Of a stretch of 10,839 bases of DNA, positions 1 through 6,282 are shown one piece after another (positions within the stretch are counted from its first letter, which is position 1; the number at the start of each line of letters is the position of its first letter). This stretch comes from Actinomycetes bacterium (GTDB taxonomy: Bacteria; Actinomycetota; Actinomycetes; Actinomycetales; Cellulomonadaceae). A program made the position numbers and the translations under genes. The stretch lies in NCBI GenBank assembly GCA_021793115.1, contig JAJYTJ010000125.1, forward strand, positions 1 through 10,839, in the 5' to 3' direction. Under the pieces are notes generated by a model. That model searched no databases. It was given only the letters and a program-made list of their open reading frames with translations, and had not been told where the DNA came from.

Positions 1-546
1 CCACGGCTGCTGAGCGCGGTCCGTGTGCTCGGCGGTTGCCGTCATCGAGAGCGCCGACAGCAGCACCGGGTGAGCGTCGCGGATGAAGAGTCGGCCGTCC
101 GGCCGCAGCAGCTGGGCGACCGTCTCGGCCCAGCGGCAAATGCTCGGCAGCCAGCGGATCGCGCCGATCCCGGTGTAGACGAGGTCGAACCTCCGGCCGT
201 TGAGCGCCTGCGGTGCCGAGTACACGTCGGACTCGACGTACTCGATCTCGACGCCCGCACGCTCGGCCAGTCTCCTGGCCTCGGCGAGAGATGCTCCGGA
301 CAGGTCGACGCCGGTGATGTGCGCGCCGAGCCGCGCCAGGCTCAGCGTGTCCGTGCCGATGTGGCACTGCAGGTGCACGATATCGAGACCCTCGATGTCC
401 CCGAGCCGCGGAAGATCGAACGCGACCACGCGCGACAGACGCCGCGGATCCCCCAAGAGCCGCTCGATGCCATAGCCCTGCGCGTGGACGCTGGCACGGC
501 TGTCCCAGTTCGCGCGGTTGACCTGCAGGTATTCATCCGAGGGCAC
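1..546 (-). CDS. class I SAM-dependent methyltransferase (C-terminus cut by window edge)
   Basis: This is probably a soluble methyltransferase that uses S-adenosylmethionine; the substrate is unknown. The 182 visible codons begin VPSDEYLQVNRANWDSRA, a start typical of this actinobacterial family. The SAM-binding loop at about residues 57-72 reads HLQCHIGTDTLSLARL rather than the classical DxGxGxG, followed by the acidic strand end TGVDLS. Later strands fit the fold: YVESDVY (about 103-109), FDLVYTGIGAIRWLP (about 120-134) and LLRPDGRLFIRDAHPVL (about 146-162). The start is a GTG at 546 (a TTG at 549 is possible), because the upstream in-frame stop is that of the ASCH gene and no ATG lies between. 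It follows the ASCH gene by 63 bases on the same strand and may share its transcript. The last part of the gene is outside the window. The family call is firm and the substrate is not inferable. Confidence 0.85.
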   Translation of the reverse strand, partial: MPSDEYLQVNRANWDSRASVHAQGYGIERLLGDPRRLSRVVAFDLPRLGDIEGLDIVHLQCHIGTDTLSLARLGAHITGVDLSGASLAEARRLAERAGVEIEYVESDVYSAPQALNGRRFDLVYTGIGAIRWLPSICRWAETVAQLLRPDGRLFIRDAHPVLLSALSMTATAEHTDRAQQPW

Positions 547-609
547 CAACGGACAGTACCCGCCGCGCCGGGATGCCGCCGGGACTCGGAGACGCTTCCC
601 GGGGCTGAG

Positions 610-1125
610 TCAGCGTTTCGGGTACAGGAGCTTGAACCGCTCGCACACCACCGGCGCGTCCTCCGAGAACGCGTGCCCGGAGGGCACCGTCCGCCGGAAG
701 TACCGCTCGTGCTCGGACCGCCACGTCGCCAGGGTCCGGTCGCCCTCGCCCTCGAGCCGGGCGTGCTCGGCCGTCACGGCCGAGAACGGGACGACGTCGA
801 CCTTCGTCGTGCGCAGCAGCGCACGCGGCGCGCCCGACCCGTCCAGGACGATCGAGAGATCCCCGACCGTCGGCACCGGCTCGTCGGCGGCCTGGTAGCT
901 CCAGACGAGATCCGCGGTGGCGGTCTTCACCCCGGACAGGACCAGGGCGAGCAGCTCGTCGGCCAGCTCGGGGGTGTCGCCGAACGCCCACGCCGGCGGC
1001 GGCACCGTGGCGGCCGGTGTCTCGCCGAGCACCCCGCCCAGCGTGGACAGCCGCGCCCGACCGCGGACGAGCTGCCAGAAGTCGTCGATCGCCTTCGCGG
1101 CCTCGTCGTCGGTCACCGCGCCCAT
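610..1125 (-). CDS. ASCH domain-containing protein
   Basis: This is a 171-residue protein of the ASCH superfamily, small beta-barrel proteins related to PUA domains and thought to bind RNA or nucleotides. The length fits the YhfF-like group. Visible family features are GVKTATADLVWSY (residues 65-77, the GxKxxT-type binding loop), the barrel strands around PTVGDLSIVLDGSG (85-98), and EGEGDRTLATWRSEHERYF (125-143). The ATG at 1125 lies 7 bases after the stop of the peptidase gene. A GTG at 1116 (codon 4) is equally credible, since a GGCAGG sits about 9 bases before it and almost touches the ATG. The tight spacing suggests translational coupling to the peptidase. Domain identity is well supported; the biological role is unknown. 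Confidence 0.87.
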   Translation of the reverse strand: MGAVTDDEAAKAIDDFWQLVRGRARLSTLGGVLGETPAATVPPPAWAFGDTPELADELLALVLSGVKTATADLVWSYQAADEPVPTVGDLSIVLDGSGAPRALLRTTKVDVVPFSAVTAEHARLEGEGDRTLATWRSEHERYFRRTVPSGHAFSEDAPVVCERFKLLYPKR

Positions 1126-1132
1126 CCTGCCG

Positions 1133-2128
1133 TCAGAGCTGCGGGGCGCACACGCCCTGCCCCAGCTGGGAGAGCCCGTACAGGTCCCCGGACTGGTACG
1201 TCGTGACGCCGCGCGTCTGTTCCGGGTTCATCAGCTGCGACGGGTCGGCGACGTGGTCGAGCCCGACGGCGTGGCCGAGCTCGTGCCGCAGCACCGGCAC
1301 GTAGGCGGGCCCGGACCCGACGGCGACGGGCTGGTGCAGCAGCGTCGTGTCCAGCCATACCGACGCCGTCACGTAGGTGGAGTACGCGACGTCGCTCCGC
1401 GTCGCGGAGACCGGCGAGGCGACGCCCACGACGTCGCCGGCCAGCGCCCTGACCTCCTTGTCGTCGGCGAAGCCGATGACCATCGGCGCCCACCGGTCGC
1501 CGTAGCGGTCCCGCTGGTACGGCTGTCGCGAGGCGGCCGGAGCCTCGGTGGTGCTGCCGTCGGAGATGAACTGCAGGCCCGTCGCGGCCGTCACCTCACC
1601 GAGGGCCGAAGCGACCACGGTGCCGAAGTCCGCCGGTGCCCCGGTGGGGTTGACGACGTAGTGGATGGCGCGGCACGGCGACCACGTGACCGGGAGCATG
1701 CCACCCGCCTGCATCCTGAGGTACGCGTACGGCGCGCCGTCCGCCGCCACCACCGGCGGGTGGCCGAGCGGCGCGGCCACCTCCCCCAGCCCCGGCGGCG
1801 GCCAGCCGGCCGGACGCACGACCTGCGGCGTCGAGGCATCCCACGGCAGCCGCGCGACCGGGGTGGCGTGGCCCGCCTGCCCCCGCCAGATCACCCCGGC
1901 GGTCACGGCCAGGACGAGGACGAGCGACAGGATGCTGACGACGGGATGCCCCCGCGGCGGCCTGCTCGGGTGCCAGCTGTCGTCGATCAGCGGCCGGCTC
2001 GGCGCCCGCCACGGTTCGGGCTCGACCCTCCGTCCCGCCCGCTCGTCGAGCCGCCACCGTGGGGTGCGTTCCGGCGGGGTCGGGGCGTTCTCGAGCTTGT
2101 CGAACTCGTCCCACAGGTCCCCCGGCAC
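1133..2128 (-). CDS. membrane-anchored metzincin-type zinc metallopeptidase (M10/matrixin-like)
   Basis: This 331-residue protein probably cleaves peptides outside the cell. Residues 1-60 are charged and proline-rich and likely cytoplasmic. Residues 63-81 form one hydrophobic segment (VVSILSLVLVLAVTAGVIW), giving a type II anchor with the rest outside. The catalytic motif HELGHAVGLDH is at 282-292: three zinc-binding histidines and the general-base Glu283. LMNP at 299-302 fits the metzincin Met-turn. Cys152 and Cys327 are the only cysteines and could form a disulfide across the catalytic domain. I see no obvious cysteine-switch propeptide or C-terminal repeats. The start is a GTG with no ribosome binding site but a -10-like hexamer 7 bases upstream, so it may be leaderless. 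It heads a possible operon with the ASCH and methyltransferase genes. Substrates are unknown. Confidence 0.85.
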   Translation of the reverse strand: MPGDLWDEFDKLENAPTPPERTPRWRLDERAGRRVEPEPWRAPSRPLIDDSWHPSRPPRGHPVVSILSLVLVLAVTAGVIWRGQAGHATPVARLPWDASTPQVVRPAGWPPPGLGEVAAPLGHPPVVAADGAPYAYLRMQAGGMLPVTWSPCRAIHYVVNPTGAPADFGTVVASALGEVTAATGLQFISDGSTTEAPAASRQPYQRDRYGDRWAPMVIGFADDKEVRALAGDVVGVASPVSATRSDVAYSTYVTASVWLDTTLLHQPVAVGSGPAYVPVLRHELGHAVGLDHVADPSQLMNPEQTRGVTTYQSGDLYGLSQLGQGVCAPQL

Positions 2129-2135
2129 GGGACGG

Positions 2136-2141
2136 ACTCTA
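2136..2141 (-). promoter_or_regulatory. candidate -10 of a leaderless promoter for the metallopeptidase gene
   Basis: The minus strand reads TAGAGT here (TANNNT, the actinobacterial -10 pattern), with 7 bases between it and the GTG start at 2128. Transcription would begin at or next to the start codon, which agrees with the lack of a Shine-Dalgarno sequence. No convincing -35 is visible. Confidence 0.4.
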
Positions 2142-2192
2142 GGGCCGACGATCGCGCCGGGAGGGGGCTTTGCCGACAGTTCGCCCGGATGG

Positions 2193-2210
2193 CGCCGAGG
2201 GTTCTCGGCG
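2193..2210. repeat. perfect 7-bp hairpin in the divergent intergenic region
   Basis: CGCCGAG, a 4-base loop (GGTT), then CTCGGCG. It lies in the middle of the gap between the divergent peptidase and cation transporter genes and belongs to neither coding region. No T-run follows on either strand. It could be a regulator site or a relic terminator; a chance GC-rich palindrome is not excluded. Confidence 0.4.
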
Positions 2211-2253
2211 ACCCCGCGCAGCGGCCGCGCGCCCCGGCCCGGCGGGCGTCAGC

Positions 2254-2293
2254 GCACGACGAAGGGCACCTGTTCCTGCCCGTATCGTCGTGC
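2254..2293. promoter_or_regulatory. interrupted inverted repeat over the cation transporter promoter and start
   Basis: The outer arms are GCACGACGA (2254-2262) and TCGTCGTGC (2285-2293), a perfect 9-bp match. Inside them GGGCA (2264-2268) pairs with TGCCC (2277-2281), leaving an 8-base centre. In total 14 base pairs form around a small asymmetric internal loop. The right arm covers most of the candidate -10 (2283-2288) and ends one base before the GTG start of the CDF gene. That placement suits a repressor or metal-sensor operator. If transcription began upstream, the same repeat would form an RNA hairpin blocking initiation. Confidence 0.45.
2283..2288 (+). promoter_or_regulatory. candidate -10 of a leaderless promoter for the CDF transporter gene
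   Basis: TATCGT fits TANNNT and ends 6 bases before the GTG at 2295. No ribosome binding site precedes that GTG, which agrees with a leaderless transcript. The -35 region is weak (only GAAGG-like sequence at the right distance). Confidence 0.35.
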
Positions 2294-2294
2294 C

Positions 2295-2984
2295 GTGCCC
2301 AGCCCGGTCCCGCCCGACGAGCCCGCCGACCGCGTCGAGGACGACGAGCCCGACGACCCCGGGCGGCCCGCCGCAAGCGCTGCCGCGGCGCCGGCGATCG
2401 CGCCCTTCCGGCGCGCCGTGCTCATCGTCGCGCTGCTGAACCTCGCCTACTTCGGCGTGGAGTTCGTCGTCGCGCTGCTCATCGGCTCGGTGTCGCTGTT
2501 CGCCGACGGCGCCGACTTCCTCGAGGACGCCGCGATCAACCTGCTGGTGTTCGTGGCCGCCACCTGGGCGCCGCGCGCCCGCGCGCTCGTCGGCCGCAGC
2601 CTGGCGCTGGTGATCCTGGTCCCGGCGATCGCGGCGATCGTCGCGGCGGTGGTCAAGATCCTCAACCCCGTCCCGCCCGACTTCGCGCCCCTGTCGGTCA
2701 CCGCCGTCGGCGCACTGCTGGTCAACATCGTGTGCGCGCTGATCCTCGTGCGGCACCGCAACCACCCCGGCAGCCTGGCGCGTGGCGCCTGGCTCGCGGC
2801 GCGCAACGACTCGTTCGCCAACCTCGGCATCCTCGCCGCCGCCCTGATCGCGCTGCCGCTGCGGTCGGGCTGGCCGGACATCGTCGTCGGCCTCGGGATC
2901 GGCGCCCTCAACGCCGGCGCCGCCCGCGAGGTGTGGCAGGAGGCCTCCGAGGAGCACCTGGACGCCGGCGACGCCCGGGCCTGA
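2295..2984 (+). CDS. CDF-type cation transporter lacking the cytoplasmic C-terminal domain
   Basis: A 229-residue inner-membrane protein of the cation diffusion facilitator family, which exports divalent metals such as Zn2+ by proton exchange. Residues 1-38 are acidic and probably cytoplasmic. About six membrane segments follow: 41-62, 64-90, 101-121, 132-153, about 172-188 and 192-208. The TM2 metal motif is LFADGADFLED, with Asp74 and Asp78 in the HxxxD position, so Asp replaces His. The TM5 counterpart is RNDSFAN (170-176). The protein ends about ten residues after the last segment, so the ferredoxin-like dimerisation domain of many CDF proteins is missing, as in a known short subgroup. 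The GTG at 2295 is the first in-frame start that keeps the whole acidic N-terminus; upstream reading is non-coding in style. The metal is not predictable. A strong inverted repeat overlaps its promoter. Confidence 0.82.
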   Translation: MPSPVPPDEPADRVEDDEPDDPGRPAASAAAAPAIAPFRRAVLIVALLNLAYFGVEFVVALLIGSVSLFADGADFLEDAAINLLVFVAATWAPRARALVGRSLALVILVPAIAAIVAAVVKILNPVPPDFAPLSVTAVGALLVNIVCALILVRHRNHPGSLARGAWLAARNDSFANLGILAAALIALPLRSGWPDIVVGLGIGALNAGAAREVWQEASEEHLDAGDARA

Positions 2985-3186
2985 GCCGCCGTCCGCGCGA
3001 GATGCGCCGTCCGCACCGGGCGACGAAACCATCCGCCGGCTTGTCGCGTGGCACGGGTTCGCCGCCGCGGCGCGGGAGATCGCGGCGCGGCGGACGTTCT
3101 CCCAGCTCGCGGACCTGCCAGGCCTCAACGCCCGGCTCGGTCCCCGGTGGCCGCCGCCCGCGGGGGTCGCAGCGACCGGCCGCTGA
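2983..3186 (+). other. gene-like open frame without a start codon, after the CDF gene
   Basis: Directly after the CDF stop, the +1 frame stays open to a TGA at 3184-3186. It reads as a plausible helical protein: DETIRRLVAWHGF at about 3022-3060, then AAAAREIAARRTFSQLADL. Third codon positions are almost all G or C. I found no ATG, GTG or TTG in this frame between the CDF tail and 3186. The last 62 bases overlap the ATPase 3' end on the other strand. It may be a relic of a lost gene, a frameshifted extension of the CDF protein, or chance in GC-rich DNA. I recognise no family. Confidence 0.2.
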
Positions 3187-5527
3187 GGTACCAGGCGACC
3201 TCCACCAGGACGATGCCGACCGCGGCGCACACGCCGGCGACGAGCATGTGGTGCCCGTTGCCCGGGTCGAGCAGGAACAGCCGCTGCGTGAGCGGCAGGA
3301 CGAACATCAGCGCGGACGCCGCGGCCATGCCGACCACGAGCGCGACCTTCCACGGCGCGAACGGCCGCGCGACGAGCCCCAGCACCCAGAGCGCGATCGC
3401 CGTCAGGGTGATGAGCGCGGCCGTGCTGGCCTGCGTGCGTGCCTGCTGGTCGGCCCCGCTGCCCGGGTACGTCAGCACGTAGGAGACCAGGCACGCCACG
3501 GCGACGATGACCCCCGCGGGAATCGCCGTGCGCATCACGCGCGCGACGAAGCCCGGCCGGGCACGCTCGTTGTTCGGCGCCAGCGAGAGGACGAACGCGG
3601 GCACGCCGATGGTGAACCAGCCGGTGATCGTCACGTGCCGCGGGTAGAACGGGTACGGCAGGGCGTCGAAGCCGACGAGCCCGGGGATGCCGACCATGAG
3701 GGCCAGGAGCACCGAGTAGACGGTCTTGGTGAGGAACAGCGTCGAGACGCGCTCGATGTTGCCGATCACCCGGCGTCCCTCGGCGACCACGGCCGGCAGC
3801 GTGGCGAACCTGTTGTCGAGCAGCACGATCTGCGCCACCGAGCGCGTCGCCGGGCTGCCGGCGCCCATCGCCACGCCGATGTCGGCGTCCTTGAGGGCCA
3901 GCACGTCGTTGACACCGTCGCCGGTCATCGCCACCGTGTGCCCCGCCTGCTGCAGGGCGCCGACCATGGCCCGCTTCTGGTCCGGCGTCACGCGACCGAA
4001 GATCGTGGCGCGCTCGAGCGCCGCGGCCAGGGCCACCGGCTCGTCGGGCAGCGAGCGCGCGTCGACCGGCTCGGCCGCGCCGGGCAGCCCGAGCGACGCG
4101 GCGACCGCGCCGACGGAGGTGGCGCTGTCGCCGCTGATCACCTTGACCGCGACCCCCTGCGCCGCGAAGTAGTCGAGCGTGCCCCGGGCGTCCGGCCGCA
4201 CCTTCTGGTCGAGCACGACGAGCGCGACGGGCTCCACCGTGCCGGGCGCGTCCGGTCCGTCCAGCGGCCGGTCGGCACGGGCCAGGAGCAGCACCCGCAG
4301 CCCGCGCGCGGCCAGGGCCTCGGCCTCGCCACGCCGCGCGTCGTCCGCCGCAAGGAGCACGTCGGGAGCGCCGAGCACCCAGTGCCCGTGCCCGTCGAAG
4401 CTCGCGCCGCTCCACTTGCGGGCCGACGAGAACGCCGCCGTCGACTCGACCGGCCAGCCCGGGTCGTCGGGGTACGCCTCGGCGATCGCCTGGAGGCTGG
4501 CGTTCGGCCGCGGGTCGGCCGCCGCCAGGGCCGCGAGCGCCGTGCCCGGCAGGTCCGCCGCGACGCCGCCGAGCGGGCGCACCTCGGACAGCCGCATCGC
4601 GTTCTCGGTCAGCGTCCCGGTCTTGTCGGCACACACCACGTCCACGCGCGCGAGGCCCTCGATCGCGGGCAGCTCGTTGACCAGGCACTGCCGCCGGCCG
4701 AGGCGGACCACCCCGACCGCGAACGCGATCGACGTCATGAGCACCAGGCCCTCGGGGACCATCGGGACGAGCGCCGCGACCATGCCGCACAGCGCCTCCG
4801 ACAGCGGCTGCGACCCGGACAGCTGGTTGTAGATCGACAGCACGCCGGCCGGCACCAGCAGCCAGGTGATGAAGGTGAGGATCCGGTTGATGCCGTTGCG
4901 CAGGTCCGACTTCACCAGCGTGAAGCGGCTCGCCTCGTCGGCCAGCCGGGCGGCGTAGGCCTCGCGGCCCACCTTCGTCGCGCGGTAGGCGCCGAACCCG
5001 GCGACGACGAAGCTGCCGGACATCACCGCGTCGCCCGGCTGCTTGAGCAACGGGTCGGCCTCGCCGGTGAGCAGCGACTCGTCGACCTCGAGCCCGTGGG
5101 CCTCGAGGACCTCGCCGTCGACGATCACCTGGTCGCCCGCGCCGACCTCGATGACGTCGTCGGCCACCACGCCGGTGGGCGCGAGCTCGACGACGGCGTC
5201 GTCGCGGCGCACCCGCGGGCGGGCCTGCCCGACGATCGTCAGCCGGTCCAGCGTGCGCTTCGCCCGCAGCTCCTGGACCATCCCGACCACCGAGTTGACG
5301 ACGATCATGCCCCCGAACAGACCGTCCAGGAGCGAGCCGGTCGACATGACGATGACGAACAGCACGAGGAGGATCGCGTTGATCCGCGTGAGCACGTTCG
5401 CCCGGACGATCTCCCCGACGCTGCGGCTCGCGCGCACCGGCACGTCGTTCACGCGGCCCTCGGACACCCGCTGCGCCACCGCCGCGGACGTCAGCCCGCG
5501 CTCGGTCCCGACCTCGCTCGTCACCAT
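3125..5527 (-). CDS. ctpE: CtpE-like cation-transporting P-type ATPase
   Basis: This 800-residue inner-membrane pump is driven by ATP through a phospho-aspartate intermediate. Visible parts, in order: a short cytoplasmic N-terminus; TM pair at about 50-85; actuator loop LLTGEADPL (152-160); TM pair at about 215-275 with the ion-site sequence PEGLVLMTS (258-266); phosphorylation site DKTGTLT (Asp301); nucleotide domain with KWSGASF (371-377) and GAPDVLL (386-392); TPDQK (514-518); hinge TGDGVND (535-541); and C-terminal membrane segments to about residue 780. There is no heavy-metal-binding domain and no CPC motif, which argues against a copper or zinc P1B pump. Length and the PEGLVLMTS site match mycobacterial CtpE, characterised as a Ca2+ uptake ATPase. 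The ATG at 5527 follows a GGAGG about 13 bases away. It lies downstream of the DoxX gene (114 bases) and converges on the CDF gene. Type is certain; Ca2+ specificity is inferred. Confidence 0.9.
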   Translation of the reverse strand: MVTSEVGTERGLTSAAVAQRVSEGRVNDVPVRASRSVGEIVRANVLTRINAILLVLFVIVMSTGSLLDGLFGGMIVVNSVVGMVQELRAKRTLDRLTIVGQARPRVRRDDAVVELAPTGVVADDVIEVGAGDQVIVDGEVLEAHGLEVDESLLTGEADPLLKQPGDAVMSGSFVVAGFGAYRATKVGREAYAARLADEASRFTLVKSDLRNGINRILTFITWLLVPAGVLSIYNQLSGSQPLSEALCGMVAALVPMVPEGLVLMTSIAFAVGVVRLGRRQCLVNELPAIEGLARVDVVCADKTGTLTENAMRLSEVRPLGGVAADLPGTALAALAAADPRPNASLQAIAEAYPDDPGWPVESTAAFSSARKWSGASFDGHGHWVLGAPDVLLAADDARRGEAEALAARGLRVLLLARADRPLDGPDAPGTVEPVALVVLDQKVRPDARGTLDYFAAQGVAVKVISGDSATSVGAVAASLGLPGAAEPVDARSLPDEPVALAAALERATIFGRVTPDQKRAMVGALQQAGHTVAMTGDGVNDVLALKDADIGVAMGAGSPATRSVAQIVLLDNRFATLPAVVAEGRRVIGNIERVSTLFLTKTVYSVLLALMVGIPGLVGFDALPYPFYPRHVTITGWFTIGVPAFVLSLAPNNERARPGFVARVMRTAIPAGVIVAVACLVSYVLTYPGSGADQQARTQASTAALITLTAIALWVLGLVARPFAPWKVALVVGMAAASALMFVLPLTQRLFLLDPGNGHHMLVAGVCAAVGIVLVEVAWYLSGRSLRPPRAAATGDRAGR

Positions 5528-5641
5528 CCGCCGGCCGCCCCCTCCGCGTCTGCCCGCACCCTACGGCTCCGCCCTGACAACGATCGAGGGTTCCCGCGGG
5601 CGGCGGCACGCCATCCGGCGGGGGACGTCCGCCGCGCCCCG

Positions 5642-6091
5642 CTACCGCCGCTCGATGACGGCGAACAGCAGGCCGCCGAGCATCGCCATGTTCTTCTGGA
5701 ACTGCAGCTTCTGCGCCTGACGCTGCGCCGGGTCGTCCACCGTCCAGTACGGGTGACCGGCGATCGACGTGGGGAGCAAGGAGGCCGCGAGCACGGCGGC
5801 GGACGTGCGCGGCATGATCCCGAGGGCCAGCGTGGTCCCCGCCACCAGCTGCGCCGCCCCGTTCGCCTTGACGAGCGCCTCGTCGTCCAACGGCAGCGGC
5901 ACCACCTTGCGGATGGCGTCGAGCGTGCCGCCGGCCAGGTCCACGCGGCCTCCGGGTGCGCGGACCACCGCGTACCCGGCCTCGATGAACAGCCACCCGG
6001 TCAGCCCCCGCGCCGTCGTCCGCAGCACGCCGCGGGCGGCGCCGGTCAGGCCAGAACCGGTGCGGGACGCAGCGGTGTGAGTGCACGACAT
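5642..6091 (-). CDS. DoxX family membrane protein
   Basis: A 149-residue membrane protein of the DoxX family. It has about four hydrophobic stretches (about 29-44, 74-92, 95-110, 134-146). The diagnostic C-terminal motif is present: AGHPYW (111-116), then DDPAQRQAQKLQFQKNMAMLGG (119-140), matching the family pattern of a charged loop followed by Q-F-x-KN-x-x-x-x-GG. Members take part in redox or membrane homeostasis, but most, including this one, have no assigned reaction. The ATG at 6091 is supported by AAGGAG about 10 bases upstream. It is transcribed towards the ATPase gene and could be co-transcribed with it. It diverges from the acyl-CoA dehydrogenase gene across a 191-base gap. Confidence 0.85.
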   Translation of the reverse strand: MSCTHTAASRTGSGLTGAARGVLRTTARGLTGWLFIEAGYAVVRAPGGRVDLAGGTLDAIRKVVPLPLDDEALVKANGAAQLVAGTTLALGIMPRTSAAVLAASLLPTSIAGHPYWTVDDPAQRQAQKLQFQKNMAMLGGLLFAVIERR

Positions 6092-6224
6092 GGGGGGTCC
6101 TCTCCTTCACGGGGCGCCAAAGGGCGGCCGGTCCATTGTCCGCCGTGGCGGTACTGCCGGGGGCTGAGAGCCGGTGATGACGCCTGGCGCCGGTTCCCAC
6201 CGGGCCGACACGGTGCCTGCTGGG

Positions 6225-6230
6225 TAGCAT
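6225..6230 (+). promoter_or_regulatory. candidate -10 for the acyl-CoA dehydrogenase gene
   Basis: TAGCAT fits TANNNT and lies 52 bases before the GTG at 6283. A -35 at the usual distance is not recognisable. A 6-bp inverted repeat (GGCCCG at 6246-6251, CGGGCC at 6259-6264) would fall in the 5' untranslated leader just before the ribosome binding site. I saw no equally good candidate on the minus strand for the DoxX gene. Confidence 0.25.
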
Positions 6231-6282
6231 CGGCAGCGGACGGCCGGCCCGTTCCGTGCGGGCCCCGCTCGGGAGGCTCATC

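Noticed and set aside
2249..2293. Minus-strand tail reading ARRYGQEQVPFVVR and a stop, which looks like a gene end
   Set aside because: It falls within the inverted repeat at the CDF promoter and the upstream reading is antisense to the CDF N-terminus with poor codon usage; coincidence is likelier.
5558..5580. TTGTCA and TAGGGT on the minus strand upstream of the ATPase gene as a -35/-10 pair
   Set aside because: The spacer is only 11 bases, too short for a normal promoter; neither box has a suitable partner at 16-18 bases.
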